Shown here: in pieces, positions 24,901-36,900 of the stretch
Layout of the letters: every line of letters begins with the position of its first letter
Numbering within the stretch: position 1 is the first letter of the stretch
From: Leptobrachium leishanense
Lineage: Eukaryota > Chordata > Amphibia > Anura > Megophryidae
NCBI GenBank assembly: GCA_009667805.1
Contig: CM019066.1
Coordinates: 4,898,001-4,962,000, forward strand
DNA length: 64,000 nucleotides
Direction: 5' to 3'
Notes under the pieces: model-generated
The model's input: the letters and a program-made list of their open reading frames with translations, nothing else
Told to the model about the DNA's origin: nothing
Database searches by the model: none
Translations under genes and position numbers: made by a program

Positions 24901-27900
24901 CTGCGCGTCCTATACTTAACATTGTGAATGCGAATGTGCGCTGGTACGAGGATGGTATTACAATCTATTTCGCGGTAATTACCGCATGGCCTTTGTGCGC
25001 AAAATTTTAGCAACTCCTAAAAGCTGGTGCTGACGGCAAATCTGAACAACCTGGCTAACCCCAACAAAAAAACAGCCCATAAAAAGGAATGCAGCAACAA
25101 TATAATGGATGATGGCGGGTGTGTGTGTATTATTACTGTAGCATATGTGCTCATTTTGCATCATAGACACAGAACCCGTCTCCGATGCCTCTGGCAGACG
25201 CAATTCAGTTGCGTTTAATAGGTGTGTTTCTTCATTTTGATTGGCTGAATGGGTGCAAAAAACTGTGCGCGCAAAGATTTTTGCGTGAGATGGCACTGCG
25301 CCTGCATTTGTGCGCGTAATGTTTGCGCGCGCAATTGATCAGCGGAAGAAAAAAGCTGCGAGGATTGTAATTCCAGCGGAGATTTGCGCGCGCAATAGTT
25401 TAACGCTTGGCGCAAAGATTTTCGCTTTGCGCGAGGCTTTTTGCGTGAAGGATGCAATATAGCCCACAGACGGGTATGCGGACTCTCTTTAAAGATTTAG
25501 AGACTAAAATACGGAGGAGTCGTCCGGTGACTATATGCAGGGTTCATTGCCAAACTACAATATATATATATGTGGAGGCGCTATTACAATAATAGGTATT
25601 TGTTATGTAGAATTATAAATGCTGCCTTAAAGTAACACTCTAGGCTAAAAGTCACACCCCCCTTTTTTTAAATTATATTATACCGATTGTCAATACCTAG
25701 TTATTAAGTATTACATTAAAAAAAAAAAAAATACTGAACGCCGTTGGAAACGAGGTGTTTTTTTTATATATATATTCTCACCTCCCACCTCTTCTGCTCC
25801 CGTCGTGGTAACTCTTCAACTTGGCTAATGGTTTACGCGAGAAACGCGCATGAGCGCTTCTCACGTAAACCAGCCAATCAGCAGGCTTCCTCCTGGCTCC
25901 ACCTTCTTCTTTGATTAGTGTTACGTGCAAGAGGATGCGCGCAACACTAATCACAGCCGCTGCCTCCAGCTATTGCGGCGAGTTGGAGACGTCATCGTGC
26001 TAAAAGCGCGATGACTTCTCCTACTCGGCAATAGTCGGCAGAAGCGAGAAATATGATTCCCGCTCTGCTGACTGACAGCTGGGAGGGCGGAGTAAACTCC
26101 TCTGCCTCTCTCAGCTGTTTCAGCCGATCGGCTGAGCGGAGGGGGGAGCAAACAAGAGGGCATACTCAGGTCATCATGACCACCTAAAAAAGCTTAGGTG
26201 GTCATATTGCTTAGAGTATCCCTTTTAAGGGAAAAGTACATACAGGAAAACTGAACCAAAAAATATGTAATACCAAGAATGTTCCTTTTGGCGCAATACG
26301 TATAATCGAGTAATATTGTGACTTGGTGCACAAGGAAATGTCTTCACAATAAAAATAAAATACATTTTATAATCCACATTCAGACTAATAAAGTGCTTAG
26401 TGCCTTCCACGACACGTACTATAAAGTGCAATAACCAATTTGGTGTAAAAAATTTAAGTTATTGCACTTTATAGTACGTGTCGTGTCAAGCACTTTATTA
26501 GTCTGAATGTTGACTATACAAATGTTTTTTTATTTTTATTGTGAAGACATTTCCTTGTGCACCAAGTCACAATATTACTCGATTATACGTATTGCGTCAA
26601 AAGGAACATTCTTGCTATTTCCTTGCCAAACTATCCTATGATATCACTTGTAATGACACCAGGAATTTTAACATATTTATTTTCTGTGTTAATCTGTTTG
26701 TTTTGTTTTTTTTTTTAAATCTTGCATTTCGTTACTTTGAATTGTTACAGTCGTTACAGAAATACAATGTTCTTGAACCCAGGACATACTTGAAAACGAG
26801 AGAAATCTCAATGTATCCTTCCTGGTAGAATCCTTTTGAGTAAAACATTTATAAAGTGCTGAATCGCTGTATAGGGCTGTGGCGTGCGCCTACCATTTCT
26901 TTGTTGCTTGGCATGGGATCACTGGGTGTTGTCGTGGTATTGGCGCGTCTTTGTTGGTTACCCAACTCGTCAGCAGCGTTCTTTTTAATGGATTTTTGAC
27001 GGTGTACAGCCTTACAGTGTATTTGTGTTTCTCTGTAGGCTTTGGGCCCCGCTCCCAAGTGGTGTTCATTCTTGGATAACCTGACAGAGGAGCTGGAAGA
27101 GAACCCTGAGAGCACGGTGTACGACGACTACAAGTTTGTTACCAAGAAAGAGCTGGAGGACCTCGGTGAGCAATTTGGCTGCAGGTTTTCTTATGGGTAC
27201 AGGAACTGAATCCAACCAATCAGCTTTCATTTCAGCTTTGGATGTCCCTCCCCCCCCACCTAAATAAAGGGAGGGGGGACTTTCACGGGATTGGAAAATG
27301 CCAATGAAAATATACTTGGCAGTCAGTACCTGCCCCTCCAATCCAGACATACTACGATTCCATATAATCTGTCTTGCGTGCTTTCCATGGAGCCGACTAA
27401 AAACTCTTTCCTCTTACAGCTGGCAGCTAAGCATCATGGGAAATACATAGCTAATGCTGGTGTTAACCCCTTCAATACAAAGTGATTTTTCCATAAAACC
27501 ACTGGCAGGAATCCAGTGGTTTTATGTAAAATCGCTTTCAATTGCCCACTCAGTAACTATATACAGGGACACGTCTCTGTATATTTTCACTGAAGGTAAG
27601 CCCTGTTTGACAGGCAGAGAGCTCCCCCTGCTGGCTAATTAGCGCTACTACATTTCCTTTATAGTCTGGACTCCAGGTTTCCATGAAGGAAAAACAAGCC
27701 CGCAGCACATCAACTGTCATGTCCAATGTGTTGGAAATTTTAGGGGCCTGTTCTGGAGCCCGTTTTCAATAAACAGAACTCCTTTTTGTATTACTCCAGA
27801 ATCGGAACAGATCGATATATTTTTGTTTTATAATTATTATTATTATTTTAAATAAATTCTGTTTTTAATTATTAAAATATCAATTATATATTTTAAATAA

Positions 27901-30900
27901 ATAATGCATCCTAATAAATATATTTAAAATAATTCTATTACACACATTTAATTGTGGACCAGGAAGGTGCAGGGAGAGACTGACAGGCGGCTCCCTGGCT
28001 GAACTGTCGATAAACAGAATACAAAAGGAACACATGGAACAGGATGTGCACATAGTCTTCACAAGGTGGAAATGTTCGTGTTCTTTGACGAAAAACAGTC
28101 ACGGTGATCATTGGTTAGAAAAAAGAGCTTTTTATTCAATCCGCTAATCTTTCGGCCTATTATCGCCAATAGGATGATTTTAATCTAGTTTTTCACACAG
28201 TCCAATCTTGCAAGCAAAGCATTGTTTTCGTGCAGTAAATAAACGCACACCATGTGTTAAGTTTTGTTTCTTCTCACAGGACTCGCTCATTTGATCGGTT
28301 CCTCGTTGCTCCGGGCCTACATGCATGGCTTTTTCATTGACATTCGGCTGTACCACAAGGTAAGAGGGGGACACCGCAAGGACAAATCCATATGTAATAT
28401 CATTTACATGTGAATATTGTGTGATTTGAACCCTTGGAACAGGTTTCTCTCTTGCATTTTAATAATCATGATAGCTTACCTGCAAATGATTGCCGTAGCG
28501 GTTATTCCTTCCGTGTCCGCTGCATGTGGTCGCAGCACAGCTTGAGTTATTACTGTAATGGTTAACCCAAAAAATAATACTGCGTGGAGAGAACGATTTT
28601 TGTTGTTTCTTTTAAATTAAATACAGGGGATGTTTCCCTTGTCTGAAATGCTTGAGGACAGATGTTTTAAGATTTTTGGGGGTTATTTGCCCATTGTCCC
28701 ATCATCCTCAAAATGTGAAAGGTATACTCACTTTTGTGAGTTACTGTATATATCATATACAAAAGACCGGCACTCCTGGGACTTCAGCAAACAAAAACGT
28801 TTATTACACGTGATACAATTGGTCCAAAGAAATTGTTTTGTTTGTTGAAAAGTCCCAGGAGTGCCGGTCTTTTGGCAATGCTGGATAATTGCTGACCTGA
28901 GCATCAGGCAATGTTGCATGCAGTGAAGTCCTCGAGTCCAAGGTGTGTGTGTGTGTGTCCCACATTGGTACATTTTTAGCTTTTATTTATTGGTCTCCTA
29001 GTTACCAAGCGCTTCCAAATGTGCACTTCAAAAGAAAAGTGCCAGGGAAGGCTAAACTTCACATTTATTAGGTTTTTTTTAAGCTGTAATTTCCTTTTAT
29101 TCTACATATGGAACACGTTCCCCAGTGCTTCCTTTCAGTAATGTTCTAGGGGGCTGTGGTGGAGAATTTCCCTTACTCTTCTGTAACGTGATGTCTCCTT
29201 TGCACGCGTACTTGAAATTATAATCAAAAACGGAGAGTCCGAAAAAATTATATTGATCAAAACTTACATGACAAATAGTCTTATGTTTTAACTTCATTTT
29301 CACTTACACATGCTGTGCATTTTTCACGTAGCAATTTTTTTTATCATCATTATCCAGATGTGTGTATGTATGTATATCAGGGCTCAAAATTTCAAGTCCC
29401 AAGCTACTAGCCAGACCTTAAAAGTTACTCGCCACCAGTTGCCCCACCTACCCTGCTCTGAACTCCGCCCCTAAACACACCCTCTTAAATTATCTTATGA
29501 AATTACACTGTTAAAGGTTTTATTCAGAATAAAGTTACAAAAATAAATAACTTTAACCAGACCGAGACTCCAGATACATGTATATCCAGACATCAGACGC
29601 CAGATACATATATTTTTTTTTTGTGAAAGGATTTTACCAGGAAGGATACATTGAGATTTCTCTCGTTTTCAAGTATGTCCTCCCAGACATCAGATCCAAG
29701 TAATATCTTCCATTAAGTACAGACTCCTCTCCAACAGTTTTTAGGACCAAATTAATTTGGGGTTTATGCATCCGATCTATCAAGTGGAACTGAATACTCT
29801 CTTTTAATTGTTCGTATGCCAGATTATCATAAGAAGTTAGAAGACCCCAGAGTCAGTTTACCTCCTTGGATGCTAATACAGATGAATCCATTAAAATTCG
29901 TGTGCGATACTTCCATCCCCATTTCTTTTTTTTTGCCCCTTCCGTATCACTCATCTTTCTTTATAAATAGAGATATTTTAATTTTGCTGAACCTCAAACG
30001 CCTACGCCACCATTTCACCAATTATGACCCCTCACGGGAGAGGTTAGTTCTGCCAAGGGCCCCCTTTAATTAAGTTCTCTCTCCCCATTTAATTCATTTC
30101 TCTCTCGCCCTGTAATTCATTTCCCCCCCCCCCCTGTAATTAATTTCTTCCACCCCCCCCCCCCCCTGTAATTCATTTCTCTCTCCCCCTGTAATTCATT
30201 TCTCTCCCCCCCCCCTGTAATTCATTTCTCTCCCCCCCCCCTGTAATTCATCTCTCTCTCCCCCTGTAATTCATTTCTCTCTCCCCCCTGTAATTCATTT
30301 CTCTCTCCCCCCTGTAATTCATTTCTCTCTCCCCCCCTGTAATTCATTTCTCTCTCCCCCCTGTAATTCATTTCTCTCTCCCCCCTGTAATTCATTTCTC
30401 TCTCCCCCTGTAATTCATTTCTCTCTCCCCCCTGTAATTCATTTCTCTCTCCCCCCTGTAATTCATTTCTCTCTCCCCCCTGTAATTCATTTCTCTCTCC
30501 CCCCCTGTAATTCATTCTCTCTCCACCCCCTGTAATTCATTCTCTCTCCCCCCTGTAATTCATTTCTCTCTCCACCCCGTAATTCATTTCTCTCTCCACC
30601 CCTGTAATTCATTCTCTCTCCACCCCTGTAATTCATTTCTCTCTCCACCCCCTGTAATTCATTTCTCTCTCCACCCCCTGTAATTCATTTCTCTCTCCAC
30701 CCCCTGTAATTCATTTCTCTCTCCACCCCCTGTAATTCATTTCTCTCTCCACCCCCTGTAATTCATTTCTCTCTCCACCCCCTGTAATTCATTTCTCTCT
30801 CCACCCCCTGTAATTCTTCTCTCTCCACCCCCTGTAATTCATTTCTCTCTCCACCCCCTGTAATTCATTTCTCTCTCCACCCCCTGTAATTCATTTCTCT

Positions 30901-33900
30901 CTCCACCCCCTGTAATTCATTTCTCTCTCCACCCCCTGTAATTCATTTCTCTCTCACCCCTGTAATTCATTTCTCTCTCCACCCCCTGTAATTCATTTCT
31001 CTCTCACCCCCTGTAATTCATTTCTCTCTCCACCCCCTGTAATTCATTTCTCTCCCCCCCCGTAATTCATTTCTCTCTCCCCCCCCCCGTAATTCATTTC
31101 TCTCTCCCCCCCCCCCCCCCGTAATTCATTTCTCTCTCCCCCCCTGTAATTCATTTCTCTCTCCCCCTGTAATTCATTTCTCTCTCCCCCTGTAATTCAT
31201 TTCTCTCTCCCCCTGTAATTCATTTCTCTCTCCCCCTGTAATTCATTTCTCTCTCCCCCTGCAATTCATTTATCCCCTCCCCCGCAATTCATTTATCCCC
31301 CTCCCCCGCATTCATTTATCCCCCTCCCCCGCAATTCATTTATCCCCCTCCCCCGCAATTCATTTCTCCCCCTCCCCCGCAATTTTCACTCCCCTACAAT
31401 TCATCCCCCTCCCACTCACCTGCAATTCATCCCCCTCCCACTCACCTGCAATTTTCATCCCACTCCCCGCATGCACCCCCCCTCCACTCCCCTGCATTTT
31501 TCACTCCCCTGCAATTCTCCCCCCTCCCTTTACCTGACATCGCGAGTAGTAGAGTGAGGGGGCGGGGATAATCCCCGCTTCCCTCACTCGCTGAGGCACG
31601 CTGAGGCCTCCTTCACGCTGTGCCCGGAAGAGGAGGAGCACAGCGTGAAGGGACATCCAGCGTGTAACACCGGTAAAAGGGGGACGGGAGAGGGAATTTG
31701 CACCCCCCCTGTTGTGACACTTTGAGGACCAATGGATTCCTCACGCCGGATGTTTCCCATCTCTGGTCATGCTGTACCCGGCGTGCCCTCTGTCTCTCCA
31801 TGCTACACTCTCACTGATTCAAGATGTTTGCTCGGCGCGGTTTCCCGTGATCCGTTCACATGGTGCAGCAAACGGGCGAGTGCGCCGAGCAAAACTCTGA
31901 GATCAGTAAGAGGTTCAACCGGTCTCCCTGAAGCCGCGTCAGTGAGAGTGTAGCATGGAGAGACAGAGGGCATGCCGGGTACAGCATGAAAACCAGAGAT
32001 GGGAAACATCCGGCGCGAGGAATCAATTGGTCCTCAGAGTGCCACAACAGGGAGGTGCAAATTCCCTCTCCCGCCCCCCCCTTTAACCGGACCTGACTGC
32101 TACACGCTGGATGTCCCTTCACGCCGGCTGAAAAGTGACGGACAGTAAACGCGCCGGAAGTGGCTTCTGTCAGCAAAAAAAAAAAACGGCTGCCACTTTA
32201 TCGTGCGGCCTGCGTGTGCATCTCCACTCGCCCACCCTTAATTTCCACTCGCCAAATGCGAGCAGGCGAGTGGAAATTTTGACCCCTGTATATATATTTC
32301 TTCTTCTTTCTTGTAATAAACCCATTTTTTAACTCCATCCTAACAATGGGATCAGATTTAAGGTGTTCACTGTGTGTTTGTTATTTTACATTTGATGTAA
32401 GAAACAAACTCTACACTGTCTGAAATTTCTTTAGAAAACAATTTCATGCCTTTTTTATTTCTTGTCAATGTGGTGATTTAGCTCTGCATGAAGCTTTATA
32501 TCACTTTGTATTTTATTGTGTATCACTAGCGCAACACCATTTTTTTTTTTTTTATATTGTGCAGCTTGGTACCGCGCTGTTTACTGATTTCTTGGTTTGT
32601 ATAACAGTAGGAGGTAAATGGTTTCTTGCTTTTGTTTTCTGTCTTTTTTAAAGGTGAAAGCCATGGTGAATCCATTTGCGTATGAGGAATACAAAAGGGA
32701 AAAGATAAGGCAGAAGATTGAGGAAACACGAGCCCAGCGGGTTCAGATTAAGGTACTGACTCCTATTTAAACAGACGGCGCTCTGTTGTGTTTTAAGGGA
32801 TTTAAGAAGAACCAGGTTGGACTGAAATGCATGGAGAGTGGTTCCTCCCCACCCCCACCAACGCTGGTGACCCGCTTGCCCAAACTCTATGCTCAGCCAT
32901 TTGCATGAATTAGTAAAACAAGCCGTATTAAAGCCTTACTCGAAGAATTGAAAAACCTCCATTATTTTGAACTCTGCCACACTACACTTCACGCCTCCCT
33001 GATTTCCAGTGGAATTTGATGATTTTTGTTGATATATCAGAACAGACTGGACACATTTACAGGGATAATCTGGGGATAAAACGTTAGCTCCTCTTTACTC
33101 CCATTGCACGTCGTTTTAACCCTTTAGTGTCCTTTAAGAACACTCCTGAATCCAGCGCCGGTCTCCCTCTGATCTCTGCAGGATATGGCATGATTCACCG
33201 TGTCATGTGACCACAAGGGGGAGCTGGACGCTCCAGCCAACCCAGTGCTCTCAGTGCAGGAAGACTTGATACCATTTGGATAAGGCTAGTCCCCAAAGGT
33301 CCTCAAGACCTGAAACCTGAGCTGAGGGCTCCCTGAGGTTCTGGGTAGGACTACACCACTGCATCTGGGTGGCTGAATTGACCCTCAGAGTTCCTCCTCA
33401 GGGGGCAAAGAGGGAGAAGGGAGCTCACAGCAGTGTGACCACAAAGATAGAAACATAGAAAATGTCGGCAGATAAGAACCTTTCGGCCCATCTAGTCTGC
33501 CCAATTACATGGATACTTTAGCTGGATTTATCTTTTGTTTAGGATAGCCTTATGCCTATCCTATGCCTGCTTAAATTCAAACATTGTTTTGGCCTCTACC
33601 ACTTCTACTGGAAGGCTGTTCCATGTATCCACCACCCTCTCAGTAAAATAATGCTTCCTGATGTTACTTTTAAACCTTTGCCCCTCTAATCTAAGACTAT
33701 GTCCTCTTGTTTTGCTACTTTGTTTCCTTTTTAAATATACTCCCTTCCTCTACCTTGTGGATTCCCTTTACGTATTTAAATGTTTCTATCATATCTTCTC
33801 TCTTGTCTTTTTTCCAAGCTATACATGTTAAGATCATTAAGCCTTTAAGCCCATTGACTTATTTGTCTTTACTTTAGACAACTGCTGTAGAACCTCCTCC

Positions 33901-36900
33901 TCTGTAAACTCATATGTAAATGTCTCTTTTTAGTGTTTCCTCCTAACTGAGGTCCCTTTCCTTCCTTTTCTTCTGCAAAGACTGAACATATCTTCTCTCT
34001 CGTCTTTTTTCCAAGCTATACATGTTATAGCTTATGATTAAGCCTTTCCTGGTAACTTTTCTCCTTCAAGCCGTAAACCATTTTAATAGCCCTTCTCTGA
34101 ACTCTCTCTAAGATGTCTATATCCTTCTGGAGATACGGTCTCCAGTACTGCACACAGTACTCCAAGTGAGGTCTCACCAGTGCTCTGTACAGTGGCATGA
34201 GCACTTCACTTTTCCTACTGCTAATACCTCTCCGTACACAACCAAGCATTCTGCCAGCATTTCCTGCTGCTCTATTACATTGACTACTTACCCTTAGATC
34301 CTCTGAAATAATAACCCCTAAATCCCTTTCCTCAGATGTTGAGGTTAGGACTGTGTCAAATATTCTATATTCAGCCCTTGGGTTTTTACGTCCCCAGGTG
34401 CATTATCTTGCACTTATCCACATTAAAACTCAATTGCCACAGCTCCGACCATTTTTTTTAGTTTACCTAAATCATTTGTCATTTGGCTGATCCCTCCAGG
34501 AACGTCAACCCTGTTGCAAATCTTTGAGTCATCAGCAGAAAGACATACTTTACCATTAATACCTTCTGCAATATCACTAATAAAAATATTAAACAGAATG
34601 GGTCCAAGTACTGACCCCTGAGGTACCCCACTGGTAACAAGACCTTGAGCCGAATAAACTCCATTTACCACAACCCTCTGTTGCCTTTCACTCAGCCACT
34701 GCCTAATCCATTCAACAATATTGGAATCCAAGCTCAAAGATTGCAATTTATTGATAAGCCTTCAATGCGGAACAGTATCAATAGCCTTACTGAAATCTAA
34801 ATAAGCAATGTCTACTGCCCCACCTGTGTCTATTATTTTTGTTACCCAATCAAAAAAATCAATAAGATTAGTTTGCATGATAGATGTGCAACAATCCTTT
34901 CTTTAACATGGTTTCCATTAATTTCCCCACGACTGACGTAAGACTAACTGGCCTATAGTTCCCGGATTCCTCCCTACTACCCTTCTTGTAAATGGGCACA
35001 ACATTTGCTAATTTACAGTCTTCTGGGACGACTCCCGTTAACAAGGATCGGTTAAATAAATCTGTTAATGGTTTTGCTATTACGCCACTGAGCTCTTTTA
35101 ATAACTTAGGGTGGATCCCATCAGGCCCCATTGACTTATTTGTCTTTACTTTAGACAACTGCTGTAGAACCTCCTCCTCTGTAAACTCATATGTAAATGT
35201 CTCTTTTTAGTGTTTCCTCCTAACTGAGGTCCCTTTCCTTCCTTTTCTTCTGCAAAGACTGAACAAAAATATTCATTGAGGCAGTCAGCTAGAGTTTTAT
35301 CCTCTTCTACATACCTTCCTTCCATTGTGAGTGCTCACAATGTATAGAGTGCGTCACTTTTAATGGAATGTAACCCAACCTATTGCATGGGTGTATTTGC
35401 CTTTTGAGATGGTTATTTCTGATGCATTAATCAGGATTGATGAGCCAGCGCGCTAAAGCATGTTTCATGATTACCTCGTAGTAAAGCATATAGTGTTATA
35501 ATTCTTCACAAGTTGCACTCTTTACTTCGAGTCCAGCCTTTGGAGTAACGTATTAACCCTGCCGTTGTACACTCATACCTAGAAACTGCCAAAGGTGAAC
35601 AAGGAGCTGGCGCTCAAGCTGTACGAGGAAGAAGAAGACGGTCACACTCTGCAGAAAAAGAAAGATAAAGTAAGTGACCTTTGTAACGGTGATTCTAAAT
35701 GAACCAATGACGTCCACGTGGAACAGCGTGTGGCAGGTCCTGATTGCGCTACTACCAGCACATAGACTTTCATTCAGGGCAGAAATTTAAATATATGCCC
35801 TTAACGCTACAGACCATTATATATCTTTATTCTGAGGAGGAAAGCTTTAGTGTGATTTTTCTCTTGCATTTATTGCACTGTTTATACTTTTGAAATCAAA
35901 CACAGAAGTCAGAACAAAGATGTCAGCGCCAACCATTCGTTTTAGGAGAAAGGCAAAAGTTTGCATGGAGATTTATGTAGAATTATCTAGAAATATAGGA
36001 GCTAGAATCAATATTCTAGGACCCTGGCTACTGGACACTGAACACGTTACATTACAACTATTATATATATACTAGTCTCGCGTCACTTGTTACATGCCAG
36101 AGCAGTAAAACAACATGCGATCATTAAGAATTTCTTTCATCTTCTTTTCACTTTATCGCGTCACAGAAAATGACCAACATCCTCGGCGATGACCGCTTTA
36201 AAGTCATGTTCGAGAACCCCGACTATCAGGTGGACGAGAAGAGCGAGGAGTACCGGCTGCTGCATCCGCTGGTGTCTAAAATCAGCGAGAAGCGCAAGAA
36301 GAAGCTAAAAGCAATGGAGAAGCTGCAACCCCAGGAGCAGGTACTGATCCTTACGATAATTCTATTGATAGACCAGAACACGGTCACTGACGCCATGGTC
36401 CTGGCAAATCCCAGCTGGTAACAACGTTGATAAACTGCACCGTGATCAGGGAGTAAAGATTCCGCATGGATACACGGCGGGTAACCATGATAATCCTGAA
36501 AACAATATTGTATACAATCGGGGGTTATGTAATCCTCAGTAAAGAAAAATTCCCTATACAGTGAAGTGTCTGTCAATCACAAATGCAGCCAAATGGAGTC
36601 CCAAACATAGAAAACCTTTACAAAAATGTACACCAAGGCGCAAACATGTTTGTGCAATCCTGCTTAAAATTGCTAAGTTTTTTATACAGGTACTTATAAA
36701 GCGCTAGCACGTTCCGTAGCGCTGTACAAAGGGTGAGATAGATTAACAAATATACATAAAAGTTAAACACACAGATTGTAAACTCTTGAGCAGGGTCCTC
36801 TCTCCTACTGTTCTAAGAGGAGAGGGGTGACACACTGGGTGAGGGTAAATGGGGAACATGAAGTGGTGGGGGTGCATGTGGGCTGTGCAAGAGATGTACA

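Larger units (their letters stand above)
29378..32288. mobile_element. 2.9-kb hAT-like element containing a minisatellite and a fold-back
   Basis: The left end CAGGGCTCAAAATTTC and the inverted right end GAAATTTTGACCCCTG match at 15 of 16 bases, with the CAG...CTG form of hAT termini. The flanks are (TA)-rich, so a target duplication cannot be judged. Inside lie a copy of the 60-bp dispersed repeat (29626), the pyrimidine minisatellite and the fold-back 31644-32123. No transposase is visible. Confidence 0.55.

Noticed and set aside
29816..30073. Plus-strand frame of 85 codons in intron 15
   Set aside because: It lies within the hAT-like repeat region and shows no recognisable domain; likely chance.
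30222..30515. Frame of NELQGGER repeats on the minus strand
   Set aside because: It is a translation of the pyrimidine minisatellite, not a gene.
36341..36421. Extension of exon 18 to an in-frame stop at about 36419
   Set aside because: The conserved protein continues in exon 19 through a good GTACTG donor. The extension has no family similarity and would need intron retention.
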